This document shows positions 25,871 through 33,791 of a stretch of DNA of 43,708 nucleotides, piece after piece. Position 1 is the first letter of the stretch, and each line of letters opens with the position of its first letter. Both the position numbers and the translations under genes were made by a program. The notes under the pieces were generated by a model that saw nothing but the letters and a program-made list of their open reading frames with translations, did not search any database and was not told where the DNA came from. Source of the DNA: an uncultured Alphaproteobacteria bacterium (lineage in GTDB: Bacteria > Pseudomonadota > Alphaproteobacteria > RF32 > CAG-239); the NCBI GenBank assembly GCA_910585375.1, contig CAJUCZ010000009.1:22474-66181 (forward strand), given 5' to 3'.

Positions 25871-25936
25871 ATGGAATTATTATTACTAAACTTTCATAAG
25901 AATTCGGTTATTAACTTATATAAAAAATTCATATGA
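25871..25936 (+). CDS. Possible 21-codon leader ORF overlapping the lipoprotein start
   Basis: An ATG at 25871 opens 21 codons (MELLLLNFHK then NSVINLYKKFI). The TGA overlaps the ATG of the next gene in an ATGA junction. The predicted transcript would begin only about 14 bases upstream. Neither start has a Shine-Dalgarno sequence, so the leader ORF could deliver ribosomes to the lipoprotein gene by coupling. It may also be chance in AT-rich DNA. Confidence 0.3.
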   Translation: MELLLLNFHKNSVINLYKKFI

Positions 25937-26475
25937 AAACAATTATTAAAAAAATTAACAGTCTTAGCAAAAAAATTTTATTGCTGACTGCTTGCGGAAT
26001 GCTCAGTTGCTGCGGCACTCACAAAAACCTCAACACCGGAGCTGCTTTAATCGGTATGGACAATCCCTGGATTGATTGTGGAACAGACTTAAATTTGGCA
26101 GCTCAAAAAGCTGGTTTTACGTTTCCTCTTTCGCTGTCAAATTACACCGTCAGAGCAATGAATGACATGATTGAAGTCACCTACCCGCTCGACAAGCACA
26201 GAAAGGTATCTGTCAGAAAAAGCGAAACAGAAAGCAATGGCGGCAACATTAGCGGAGATTATACCAATTATCCGATTACAGATGAAGTCTTAATCAAAAG
26301 CTGCGTGCCAATTAAGCTCAAACGCGACCAAGACAAAATTTATATCATGTATTTTGGCGCAGAGTCCGGATATTTTTCAGCCCGCTGTCCCCAAGGGATA
26401 AACCTGCAGGAAGTGGAAAAAATATACGAAACCATCGCTGCAGCAGAAACATCAAGCTTATGGCAAGAAAACTAA
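25933..26475 (+). CDS. Predicted lipoprotein, function unknown
   Basis: This 180-residue protein has a basic N-terminus, a short hydrophobic stretch and a lipobox-like LLTAC ending at C21, so it is probably lipidated; a second cysteine pair at LSCC follows closely. The mature part holds four further cysteines or so and alternating strands, with no family I recognise. It is a single-gene unit between its own promoter and terminator. It has no Shine-Dalgarno sequence, like the two genes upstream. Confidence 0.75.
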   Translation: MKTIIKKINSLSKKILLLTACGMLSCCGTHKNLNTGAALIGMDNPWIDCGTDLNLAAQKAGFTFPLSLSNYTVRAMNDMIEVTYPLDKHRKVSVRKSETESNGGNISGDYTNYPITDEVLIKSCVPIKLKRDQDKIYIMYFGAESGYFSARCPQGINLQEVEKIYETIAAAETSSLWQEN

Positions 26476-26482
26476 ACACCTT

Positions 26483-26510
26483 AAAAAATGCCCTTCAGGG
26501 CATTTTTTTT
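26483..26510 (+). terminator. Terminator after the lipoprotein gene
   Basis: AAAAAATGCCC pairs with GGGCATTTTTT across a 4-base loop, with T-run on plus and A-run on the other side, so it may also act on the convergent gene ending at 26557. Confidence 0.85.
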
Positions 26511-26556
26511 CAAAAAGTTCAATACGTTTCACCATTTATCAAGAACATTTTTATAA

Positions 26557-27228
26557 TCATTTTTTAGCCAGTTCATAGCTTTCATCAACACGGCGGCAGA
26601 GTTCTTCAACAGGCACAAAACCGTCAAAGACAATGGTCAGCCAGTGCTTCTTGTTCATATGATATCCGCGAAAAAAATGCTCGCCGTCCGCCAGTCTTTC
26701 TATTTCGCCGCTTTCTGCGCGCAAGTCCAATATTTCAACCTCATCATCTCCCGATAAACCGAGTTTGTTTTTCCGAACCTGCAAAAAAGCCGCATACCAT
26801 TTGCTATTATCCTGCCGGCGCACGATAGCGTTTCCTGAAAATTTCTGCCATAAAAATTCCGGCTCATCATCATATTTTTGCTTGATATATGCAATAACTT
26901 CCTTCGCTTGCAACGACTTAAAAATCTCAAACCGGCAACATTCCCGCGCAATCTTTTCCAAAACCTCCGCCCAAGCCGTCCTGACTTTGCCTACAAAAGC
27001 CCCTTCTGCCTGCGGAACTTTAACCAACACATAGGGTTCGCCGGTTTCACAATCAAAAACATCGGCAGACAACTTTCCGTCTTTTGTCACAACAACCCAA
27101 ACCTCAAATCCGGTATTGCCCAAAACAGAAACATAACGATATCCGGTCTCGTCTTTAACAAAACCAAAAGCTTCAAGCTTGGAAAAATCAAAAGACCGGT
27201 TTTTAAAAAAAGTCTCAATCTCCGGCAT
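26557..27228 (-). CDS. MmcQ/YjbR-family protein
   Basis: This protein of about 223 residues looks like a YjbR-type domain, with EFLWQKFSGNAIVRR and KWYAAFLQV and a C-terminal GYHMNKKHWLTIVFDG segment of the CyaY-like MmcQ/YjbR fold. An N-terminal extension of about 100 residues resembles members annotated as MmcQ/YjbR DNA-binding proteins. The fold is known, the biochemical role is not. The ATG at 27228 has a G-rich ribosome-binding site and overlaps the ogt stop by 14 bases. A longer start at 27276 lies deeper inside ogt and is less likely. Confidence 0.8.
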   Translation of the reverse strand: MPEIETFFKNRSFDFSKLEAFGFVKDETGYRYVSVLGNTGFEVWVVVTKDGKLSADVFDCETGEPYVLVKVPQAEGAFVGKVRTAWAEVLEKIARECCRFEIFKSLQAKEVIAYIKQKYDDEPEFLWQKFSGNAIVRRQDNSKWYAAFLQVRKNKLGLSGDDEVEILDLRAESGEIERLADGEHFFRGYHMNKKHWLTIVFDGFVPVEELCRRVDESYELAKK

Positions 27229-27769
27229 GCACCCCCCGCCCGGTTTTGGTAGACTTTCGCAAACCTGCCGTTTCAACAGATTCCAGTTTCAACAACTTGT
27301 TTTTAACATCCAGACCGCCGGCATATCCGGTCAGACTGCCGTTGCTCCCGACCACACGGTGACAGGGAATAATAATGGAAATCGGATTATGCCCCACCGC
27401 ACCGCCCACAGCCTGAGCCGACATCGTTTTTCTCCCGCTCTGCGCCGCAATTTTCCGTGCAATCTCCCCATAAGTCATTGTTTTCCCATACGGAATGTCA
27501 CATAAAATCTTCCAAACCGCCTGCCGGAATTCTCCACCTTGCGGTGCCAGCGGCAAATCCGAGATTGCTGGCTCTTCTTTCCGAAAATACTTATCCAACC
27601 ACTTTCTGGTTTTTACAAAGACCGGCAGATTTGCATTTTCTTCACCCTCTTCCGACAACGTTGCTGCATAATATTTTTGCTTTTCAAGCCACAAACCGGT
27701 CAGGCTTTCCCCATCGCTGGCCATCAGCAGCCGCCCAACCGGAGAATTATAATAACATAAATAAACCAT
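27215..27769 (-). CDS. ogt: Methylated-DNA-protein cysteine methyltransferase
   Basis: Ogt removes alkyl groups from O6-alkylguanine onto its own cysteine. The 184 residues include an N-terminal ribonuclease-H-like part and the DNA-binding FRQAVWKILCDIPYGKTMTYGEIA helix-turn-helix. The active site is IIPCHRVVG with C136, followed by GYAGGLDVKNKLLKLE. The tail of about 20 residues after LKLE is basic and atypical. The yjbR-like gene overlaps its 3' end, so the two are co-transcribed. Confidence 0.93.
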   Translation of the reverse strand: MVYLCYYNSPVGRLLMASDGESLTGLWLEKQKYYAATLSEEGEENANLPVFVKTRKWLDKYFRKEEPAISDLPLAPQGGEFRQAVWKILCDIPYGKTMTYGEIARKIAAQSGRKTMSAQAVGGAVGHNPISIIIPCHRVVGSNGSLTGYAGGLDVKNKLLKLESVETAGLRKSTKTGRGVHAGD

Positions 27770-27917
27770 CCCTTTTCCTCTGCTGTCCTGTTTTATGATG
27801 TCAACAAACTGATAACCGGCATTTTAACAAATCAGGAAAAAATTTCAACCTCTCTTCACCATATCCCTGACAAACCGTACGAGACAAACTTTATATGGAT
27901 TGATAAAAAACTATCTT

Positions 27918-28061
27918 TCAAACCTGCATCTTTTCCTCTGCCTCACGGGCAGCAGAATTATCTATTTCTAAAGTAATATATCGGGGCGGAACATACCCGT
28001 CTTTCAAAACCAGCATATAATGTTTGATTGTCGCCCACGGCGAATATTTCTGATATTCCTT
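27918..28061 (-). pseudogene. Orphan C-terminal gene fragment
   Basis: On the minus strand a 46-codon stretch ending at TGA 27918 has coding character (KEYQKYSPWATIKHYM, then LVLKDGYVPPRYITLEID and AAREAEEKMQV). Upstream the frame runs into two hairpins, one of them a terminator, so no sensible start exists except an internal ATG giving 32 residues. It is probably the surviving end of a lost gene. The 413 bases between 27770 and 28182 hold only this and the hairpins. Confidence 0.4.
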
Positions 28062-28123
28062 TTCCCCGCATATTCCCCGAGTAAACGGGGATTTTTCTGT
28101 AAGGGACGTAATAAAACAAAACA

Positions 28124-28141
28124 GCGCCCTGAAAAGGGCGC
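28124..28141 (-). terminator. Terminator after the membrane-protein gene
   Basis: GCGCCCT pairs with AGGGCGC across a 4-base loop, with a T-rich stretch following on the minus strand. A second hairpin, CCCCG/CGGGG, follows at about 28064-28095. Confidence 0.75.
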
Positions 28142-28182
28142 ATGACAATAGAGTACAAATGCCGGTACAATTCCTGAACCGA

Positions 28183-28698
28183 TTACTGTTTACATTTTAC
28201 AAATCTGGATATAATTTCAAGACAGCAACACCACAAAAAAGCAACAACAAAAGCTATACCCACCCCTTGTCGCAGCTGCCGGATATTAACAGAACCGCTC
28301 TCAAGATACGACCCGTAAAAATATGCCAATATACAGCCCAGCGTCAAACCAGCTAATACTCCGGCTATCATTTCATGCTCGGTATCCGAAGAAGCTCCTG
28401 TTTCTCCAGTTTTCCGCAATAATGTGTCAACAAACATTGTCCCGCTATGAAAAACAAGCCTAATGAATACAAAAGATAAAATAATTGCAGGTATCATATA
28501 GAGATTTTCTATATGGCGCTCAATATTATTTAAAAATTCTCCAATATCCAGTACAGCTATAACAACAAACAAAATAAATGCCAAGGCAAATATCAGCCTC
28601 AAAATCTCTAAAGCACCAGTTTTGTGAACGGTCAAACATATTCCTGAATAAATAACCAGACCTATGCACATAAAAACAAAGCAAACATAAATTCCCAT
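28183..28698 (-). CDS. Hypothetical integral membrane protein
   Basis: The 171 residues contain about five hydrophobic segments: near 2-24, 33-52, 66-88, 108-128 and 145-165. A charged loop around RKTGETGASSDTEHE lies between the third and fourth. No family is recognised. The start ATG at 28698 lacks a Shine-Dalgarno sequence and follows an AT-rich leader. It is divergent from the DUF262 gene across a 225-base AT-rich gap in which I see no further gene. Confidence 0.7.
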   Translation of the reverse strand: MGIYVCFVFMCIGLVIYSGICLTVHKTGALEILRLIFALAFILFVVIAVLDIGEFLNNIERHIENLYMIPAIILSFVFIRLVFHSGTMFVDTLLRKTGETGASSDTEHEMIAGVLAGLTLGCILAYFYGSYLESGSVNIRQLRQGVGIAFVVAFLWCCCLEIISRFVKCKQ

Positions 28699-28923
28699 AA
28701 TTATAATATTTATAAGTTAATAATAAAATCAGTTAATAAAACATATTATAATACAAATTCAAAAGCAAGAAAAAAACACCTGAATTTGCTAAACGCCTAA
28801 GATATTTCTGAGTTATTCATAAAACCTTGGAACCCATTGTTAATAATTAAACCTATGCGATTGCAATTTTAATTATAAAAACTAAACTAACTGTAAAATA
28901 CAATTATTAATAAGGAAGATCAA

Positions 28924-30825
28924 ATGGCAAAAAAATATTCGAATGGTAAATTAAACAAAGAAGTATATTATATGACATTATCCGATATTTTTAACAAATT
29001 TACCCCATTGGTCATTCCTGCGTATCAGAGAAGTTACTCTTGGGAAGATAAGCATATAAAAGATTTAAAACAGGATATAGAAGACATAAAGGAGTTTTCC
29101 AAAAAAGAACATTTTACAGGAACAATAGTTTTATCAGAAGACAAACATAAGTATTTAATTGTTGATGGACAACAAAGATTGACAAGTTTGTTTATCTTGC
29201 TGAAATCTATATATGATAGGACTAATGATCAAAATTTATTTGAGAACTATATCATTCAAAAAACAAATAATGATTCCCAAAGCAGACTGTCTACACAAAA
29301 TGATACAAATAATTTTTTTGAAGAATTTATCGTGGAGAACAATGTCAATATAGATGTCGAAATATATTCGCACAAAAGAATAAAAGCAGCAAAAATACAA
29401 TTCGACGAATGGATAAATAATAAACAATTACAAGAAATAAATGATATATTAGACATTATAACCAAGAGGCTAAAGTTTATTGTTTACAAACCCAATAATT
29501 ATTTAAACGCCCCGGCAATGTTCGAAATAATAAATAACAGAGGAAAAGATTTAAGCGAAATAGAAAAAATAAAAAATTATTTTGTATATATAGCAACTTC
29601 ACTGGGCGAAAATCATTCTTTGCACAAAAAAATAGCCGAATCTTGGGAAGGAATGCTTAAAAACTTAAACAGGGCAGATATTCATACTATTGAAGAGGAA
29701 AATAGCTTTTTGCGTGTTTGTTTTATCACTTTTTTCAGTTCAACTAAATTAAAATACCAGAACATATACAAAACATTAAAAGAGGAAATTTTCCCAATTA
29801 AAGCCTTTAGTCAAGAAAACACCAATACAAGCGATAAATTAATGAAGTTTCTTCGCTTTATACAAACGGCATCGAAATATTACTCATGTATCGTTAGATC
29901 AAGTAACTGTAACCCTATAATAAATCAACTTCCCAACACGACTAATTTACAGATTAAATATTTAGCTTGTCAAAAAAATACATCATCAATTACCCCTTTA
30001 TTTTTAGCCATAATGGCCAGAGATGATTTAACACAAATTGAACAAGATGAATTACTCAAATATTTGGAAATTTTAAATTTCAGAATGTATGTTTTACCAA
30101 GAGTATTAACTAGATCAGATAATGGCCAATCTGAGTTGTATACCATAGCTAATCAATTTTATGAAAAACTACTTTCAGTTGAAGAATTGAAAAATAAAAT
30201 GGTAAATATATCTCTTTCTTGGGTACCTATAACAAAATTTGTGGAAGCTATGAGTCTATCAGATGACGACACATATGATTTTGCAAGTTGGAGTGGATTG
30301 AAATATTTTTTTGCCAAATACGAAGAATACCTTGAAGATAACATAAATAAAACATTTGATGTCGCCTCAATTGAAAAAACAAGAAAAGACTGCAAAAGTG
30401 GAGATTATTTGTCTATTGAACATATATGGGCCCGAAAAAATAGATTACAATACGCTGCAGAAAATTATATCGCCAAAAGAAGACTTGGAAATTTAGTTCT
30501 TTTAGAATTAACCCCTAATATTTCTGCGGGAAATGAAGATATAGAAAAGAAATTAAACGAAGATAATGATATTGAAAGCCGAATTAGTATCATTGATAAA
30601 ACAAACTTACTTCAAGGAAAAGAACTAAAAAAAATTTTTTGTTCAGTATCTCAAAGACTAAAAAAGCTCCAAAGAAAAGGAAAATGGTATTATTGCAGCC
30701 AAGGTGAATACCTGGATGATGAACGTGAAAAAAAATTAATCAAGTTCGCAATTGACACATGGCATTTTCCCAATGAAAATACCAAAAAAGCAGAGAAATT
30801 ATTAGATGACAAGTTTAATAATTAA
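28924..30825 (+). CDS. DUF262/DUF1524 (GmrSD-like) putative restriction nuclease
   Basis: This 633-residue protein has the two-domain layout of GmrSD-type enzymes, some of which cleave modified phage DNA. The N-terminal DUF262 ParB-like domain has IPAYQRSYSW at 31-40 and DGQQRLTS at 81-88, used for NTP binding. The C-terminal DUF1524 HNH domain has SIEHIW with H500, then RRLGNLVLLELTPN and a following lysine-rich helix. The usual proline after EHI is absent (EHIWAR), but the other catalytic positions are present. The gene is much more AT-rich than the surrounding genome and follows a good AAGGA site. It stands alone, so a stand-alone anti-phage role is inferred. Confidence 0.88.
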   Translation: MAKKYSNGKLNKEVYYMTLSDIFNKFTPLVIPAYQRSYSWEDKHIKDLKQDIEDIKEFSKKEHFTGTIVLSEDKHKYLIVDGQQRLTSLFILLKSIYDRTNDQNLFENYIIQKTNNDSQSRLSTQNDTNNFFEEFIVENNVNIDVEIYSHKRIKAAKIQFDEWINNKQLQEINDILDIITKRLKFIVYKPNNYLNAPAMFEIINNRGKDLSEIEKIKNYFVYIATSLGENHSLHKKIAESWEGMLKNLNRADIHTIEEENSFLRVCFITFFSSTKLKYQNIYKTLKEEIFPIKAFSQENTNTSDKLMKFLRFIQTASKYYSCIVRSSNCNPIINQLPNTTNLQIKYLACQKNTSSITPLFLAIMARDDLTQIEQDELLKYLEILNFRMYVLPRVLTRSDNGQSELYTIANQFYEKLLSVEELKNKMVNISLSWVPITKFVEAMSLSDDDTYDFASWSGLKYFFAKYEEYLEDNINKTFDVASIEKTRKDCKSGDYLSIEHIWARKNRLQYAAENYIAKRRLGNLVLLELTPNISAGNEDIEKKLNEDNDIESRISIIDKTNLLQGKELKKIFCSVSQRLKKLQRKGKWYYCSQGEYLDDEREKKLIKFAIDTWHFPNENTKKAEKLLDDKFNN

Positions 30826-30826
30826 T

Positions 30827-30883
30827 ATACCTTCAAAAACTGAAGGTATCGCAATTGGTGATACTTAACTCACAATTCACGAG
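30827..30883 (-). repeat. tRNA-end-like remnant A with hairpin
   Basis: On the minus strand a CGTGAA...AGTTAAGTATCACCA stretch is followed by ATTGCG and a hairpin ATACCTTCA/TGAAGGTAT at 30827-30849. This mimics the order tRNA 3' end, CCA, terminator. It matches copy B at 31700-31754 in about 25 of 30 bases. Only the 3'-end-like part is present. The hairpin may also end the DUF262 transcript. Confidence 0.4.
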
Positions 30884-30978
30884 CTATTTGTGATTTTATA
30901 ATTTCTTTTGACTTTATTAAGAATGTCATACTATATATCACATCAGTAGCGTTTTATTACAACGAGATTGAGGAAAGT

Positions 30979-31452
30979 ATGAAAAATATTCCTACCGTAT
31001 ATTTAATCTGTGGTTTTCTCGGAGCCGGAAAAACAACCTATTCTAAAAAGTTGACTCAAGAAACTGGTGCAATTCATCTAAACCCCGATGAAGTTTGTAT
31101 GTTAAGATACACTTCTGAAGAATATGAAACCAATTGGGATTTTTGTTTTGCACAAACGGTTGACTATCTTTGGCAAGAAATTGCTACTTATATCAAAAGA
31201 AATAAAGATGTTATCTTTGATATGGGTTTCTGGACTAAATTATCACGCGAACAAGCCATCAACAAAATCAAACAAATGGGCGGATATCCTATAATTTATT
31301 ATATCTACGCCCCTGATTCAGTCTTAAAACAAAGGCTGACAAAGAGAACCGGAAAAATTGCCGAACAAAATCTCTTACATTTCGATAGTATAAAAAAATC
31401 TTTTGAAGAACCTTCTCAAGAGGAAGTATTTATAACTGTTAAAAATTATTAA
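30979..31452 (+). CDS. P-loop kinase/AAA-type ATP-binding protein
   Basis: This small 157-residue P-loop protein has Walker A GFLGAGKT at 12-19. A LNPDEVCM segment near residue 36, FDMGFW near residue 82 (Walker B-like) and a lid-like QRLTKRTGK near residue 116 follow. The layout resembles the COG4639/AAA_33 group of predicted kinases, related to zeta toxins and tRNA or polynucleotide kinases. The substrate is unknown. A promoter TTGACT-18-TATATA can be drawn at about 30909-30938, and GAGGA precedes the start. AT-rich, and bracketed by tRNA-end-like repeats, suggesting acquisition as a small cassette. Confidence 0.82.
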   Translation: MKNIPTVYLICGFLGAGKTTYSKKLTQETGAIHLNPDEVCMLRYTSEEYETNWDFCFAQTVDYLWQEIATYIKRNKDVIFDMGFWTKLSREQAINKIKQMGGYPIIYYIYAPDSVLKQRLTKRTGKIAEQNLLHFDSIKKSFEEPSQEEVFITVKNY

Positions 31453-31520
31453 GTTAATAATCCTGAGACCAAACAGAATTCAAACTCTCTCAACCTATTG
31501 AAAAATAAAGAAACATCATC

Positions 31521-31670
31521 AAACGAGTTCGGAAGCTTCTCTTAGCTTTGCAAGGGAGAAACGACCGCGGCAAAGGTTAGTTGTTCGCACAAGTAGGAAA
31601 ACTTTTGTTTTCCGTAGCTGTGCAAAATTCTCCCAAAATGACATTTTAAAATTTACAACATTCGAACTCG
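31521..31670. repeat. Nested inverted-repeat element, full copy
   Basis: CGAGTTCG at 31524-31531 pairs with CGAACTCG at 31663-31670. Inside, GGGAGAA near 31554 pairs with TTCTCCC near 31627. At the centre GCACA with GGAAAAC pairs with GTTTTCC and TGTGC. All stems are coaxial, giving one long hairpin of about 150 bases. A shortened copy is at 32722-32780. It could be a MITE-like element or a structured RNA. The intergenic stretch 31453-31767 holds only this element and tRNA-end remnant B. Confidence 0.6.
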
Positions 31671-31699
31671 CTGAAAGCCTTGCCCCACATAGCAAAACA

Positions 31700-31754
31700 G
31701 CACCCTAAAAAGAGCGCCGCTTGCATTGGTGATGCTTAACTTAAGGTTCACGAA
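31700..31754 (-). repeat. tRNA-Glu-end-like remnant B with hairpin
   Basis: On the minus strand GTTCG, then TTAAGCATCACCAATGCAAG and CGGC align with GTTCG, TTAGGATCACCAATACAAA and CGGC at the 3' end and downstream flank of tRNA-Glu (32837-32912). A degenerate hairpin follows at about 31700-31722. It lies just after the stop of the M55 peptidase gene. It suggests an attachment-site scar. Confidence 0.45.
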
Positions 31755-31767
31755 CAATAAGCAGGCT

Positions 31768-32652
31768 TTAATGCTTGCGAATAATCTTTGCAAATTTATT
31801 TATAGCATTATTTAATTTTGAGACTATCCAAGGCCGCTTATCAATTCGCAGCTTCATCAATCGCATTACAGACAGTAAATCGTAAAAATCACTGGTCTTA
31901 TAACCTAATGTGTTTTTACCCGATTGAAAAACATTAGGTAAACTCTTGATATGCAACATAACCTGATCGGTATCTTTATATTCTAATGTAAATTCAAAAG
32001 AATCTGGCAATTTTATATCAAACAAGTGAGGATTTTTTTTATATTCTTGCAAAGCATAATTGAAATCGGTTTTTATAGCATTGATAGCGTCTTTAGGCGA
32101 TAAAAAAGAATCAACACTAAAATCTTTAACAATAGTTCCAATAATATTCGGACAAAGTTTTTTCGCTTCTGCCACTGCACCATTATCACCTGATATATAA
32201 ACGACAGGAATATGAAAATATACGGCAGTCAAAATACTAAATGTAGTTTCACCGACAACTTCTCCGTTTAAGGTTAATTTCTCAAAATTGCGAGAACTAA
32301 AGGTATGAGCTAAAGGCGATAACCCTGAGCCTCCTGCAGCGTGATAACCGTGCAACACCGCAAAGTCAAAAGGAAATAGATTAATTCCTTTCATCATATT
32401 AGTCGGATCTTTATCCCAATAATCAATAACCTCCACATTAGATGAAAACTGATTTTTTAAAATATTTTTAGCACTTCCGTGTCCATCCCTAATCATAATT
32501 TTATCTTGCTGAAATAAACACTCCGCCATAGCTTTAAGCTCATTTGTTTGAATTTTTTGAAACTTTTTGTAATCAGGACCGACTTTACGCACATCAGACC
32601 ATTCTCTTGTCTGTGCAATACCCTCCATATCGCTTGAAATATATATATTCAT
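31768..32652 (-). CDS. M55-family D-aminopeptidase (DppA-like)
   Basis: The 294 residues match the M55 zinc peptidase family; DppA releases N-terminal D-amino acids from peptides. The metal and active-site residues fall where expected: SDMEG with D8 and E10, RDGHGS with H58, GYHA with H104, and VVGE with E135. Typical DppA sits beside dipeptide transporter genes, but here it stands alone. It is AT-rich and flanked by two copies of a palindromic element and by tRNA-end repeats. A role in peptidoglycan peptide recycling is possible. The basic C-terminal 40 residues are not typical of the family. Confidence 0.88.
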   Translation of the reverse strand: MNIYISSDMEGIAQTREWSDVRKVGPDYKKFQKIQTNELKAMAECLFQQDKIMIRDGHGSAKNILKNQFSSNVEVIDYWDKDPTNMMKGINLFPFDFAVLHGYHAAGGSGLSPLAHTFSSRNFEKLTLNGEVVGETTFSILTAVYFHIPVVYISGDNGAVAEAKKLCPNIIGTIVKDFSVDSFLSPKDAINAIKTDFNYALQEYKKNPHLFDIKLPDSFEFTLEYKDTDQVMLHIKSLPNVFQSGKNTLGYKTSDFYDLLSVMRLMKLRIDKRPWIVSKLNNAINKFAKIIRKH

Positions 32653-32721
32653 ACTAACTCCTTTTTGCAGATAATAGCAAAAATTATAAAAGATTTGATA
32701 AACTGCTCCTAGTTTTATTAC

Positions 32722-32780
32722 AAACGAGTTCGTAAAATTCTCCCAAAATGCGCTTTTGAAATTTACAACATTCGAACTCG
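32722..32780. repeat. Nested inverted-repeat element, shortened copy
   Basis: It has the same ends as 31521-31670 (CGAGTTCG and CGAACTCG) and the same right half including AATTCTCCCAAAATG and TTTACAACATTCG. It lacks about 90 internal bases of the left half. A small central CAAAA/TTTTG stem remains. Confidence 0.6.
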
Positions 32781-32805
32781 GTTAAGTACTTGATTTATAA
32801 AAGAA

Positions 32806-32832
32806 AAACGGCAGTTTTTATACCTGCCGTTT
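32806..32832 (-). terminator. Terminator of tRNA-Glu
   Basis: AAACGGCAG pairs with CTGCCGTTT. On the minus strand it follows the CCA of tRNA-Glu by a few bases and is followed by T. Confidence 0.85.
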
Positions 32833-32836
32833 GTAT

Positions 32837-32912
32837 TGGTGATCCTAACGAGACTCGAACTCGTGTTTTCGCCGTGAGAGGGCGACGTCCTAGGCCGCTA
32901 GACGATAGGACC
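32837..32912 (-). tRNA. tRNA-Glu (CTC)
   Basis: The minus strand gives a 76-nt cloverleaf. The acceptor is GGTCCTA with TAGGATC, the anticodon stem TCGCC/GGCGA around CTCTCAC, and the T arm ACGAG TTCGAGT CTCGT; CCA is encoded. The anticodon is CTC. It lies at the edge of the AT-rich accessory segment (28.9-32.7 kb), and partial copies of its 3' end occur inside that segment. Confidence 0.95.
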
Positions 32913-32982
32913 ACTGGTTAACAAACCGATTTATAAAGTAAAACCGGCAATTTTGCAAGCACTTTTTCAAATATTTTCAAAA

Positions 32983-33330
32983 TTATTTCAGGGCGGCTTC
33001 TTCCCAGTTTTTCAACCCGATTTTCTGCCAGTCAATCGGAATATTTTCGACCATCTGCATTTCGGCCATATAACTGTCTTTAATATTTTCCAACAAAGTT
33101 TCCACAATCACCACAGCCTTAGCTTTCCGCAATTTGTCCCGCACATCCGGATGAATATAATCTAAAATAATCTTTTGCTCGGAATTGCGCAAAAATATAG
33201 CATGATCCTTGCCATCATAAATAATTTTCGGCATTTTCGGATGATTTTTCTTGGCAGTCAGAAAAATATAAATTTCCCCTTCCTCTCCTTCGGCAATACA
33301 AAATGCATTTTCTGTAGCGTATCCTGCCAT
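32983..33330 (-). CDS. Hypothetical protein, third gene of unknown operon
   Basis: This 115-residue acidic, soluble protein has no recognised family. A beta-rich start (GEIYIFLTAKK) leads to a helical, charged middle (HPDVRDKLRKAK) and a short C-terminal helix. I chose the ATG at 33330, behind GGGA; an in-frame TTG lies 6 bases upstream. It starts 12 bases after the preceding gene's stop and ends the operon that begins at 35864. Confidence 0.7.
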   Translation of the reverse strand: MAGYATENAFCIAEGEEGEIYIFLTAKKNHPKMPKIIYDGKDHAIFLRNSEQKIILDYIHPDVRDKLRKAKAVVIVETLLENIKDSYMAEMQMVENIPIDWQKIGLKNWEEAALK

Positions 33331-33342
33331 TTTCAATCCCGA

Positions 33343-33711
33343 TTAACGGCCTCTCTGCATATTCTTCAAAGCAGCGGCATTAGCATAAACCTGCTTCATC
33401 TCGCCATCTTCATTTCCGACTTCAACCGTAAAAGGAACATCCTTTTCTGCAATCGGAGCATCATTTGCCGGCAAATCATAAGCCCCTGGAACTTTTTTGG
33501 CCAAAAGCTTGCCCAACCCGACGACCACACCGCCAACCATCACCATTCCGGCAACAGACGATTTTGTTTTAGCATCAGCGGCCCATTCGCGTTTTGCCAA
33601 ATCAGCTTCCGGATCTTTCAAAATATCATCAGCCTGTTTGGCATACTCGGTATTCAAAGCCAACGCACCGCACAAAGTGCTGCCGACCAAAATTTTATTT
33701 TTTAATTCCAT
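33343..33711 (-). CDS. Hypothetical small protein, second gene of unknown operon
   Basis: The 122 residues include one hydrophobic glycine-rich segment (VAGMVMVGGVVVGLGKLL near residues 53-70) that could span a membrane or pack in an assembly. Charged flanks surround it. No family is recognised. It lies between the 690-residue protein and the 115-residue protein with short gaps, all on minus, so the three are probably made together. The ribosome-binding site is AAAGGAG. Confidence 0.7.
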   Translation of the reverse strand: MELKNKILVGSTLCGALALNTEYAKQADDILKDPEADLAKREWAADAKTKSSVAGMVMVGGVVVGLGKLLAKKVPGAYDLPANDAPIAEKDVPFTVEVGNEDGEMKQVYANAAALKNMQRGR

Positions 33712-33791
33712 AATTTATCTCCTTTACCGAATAATACGCTTTAAAATTTTTACAGCAAAAACAATTAATATCTTGTTAACAACAAATTATG

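Noticed and set aside
28924..32652. Prophage or transposon
   Set aside because: No integrase, transposase, capsid or terminase is seen; only repeats and base composition suggest mobility.
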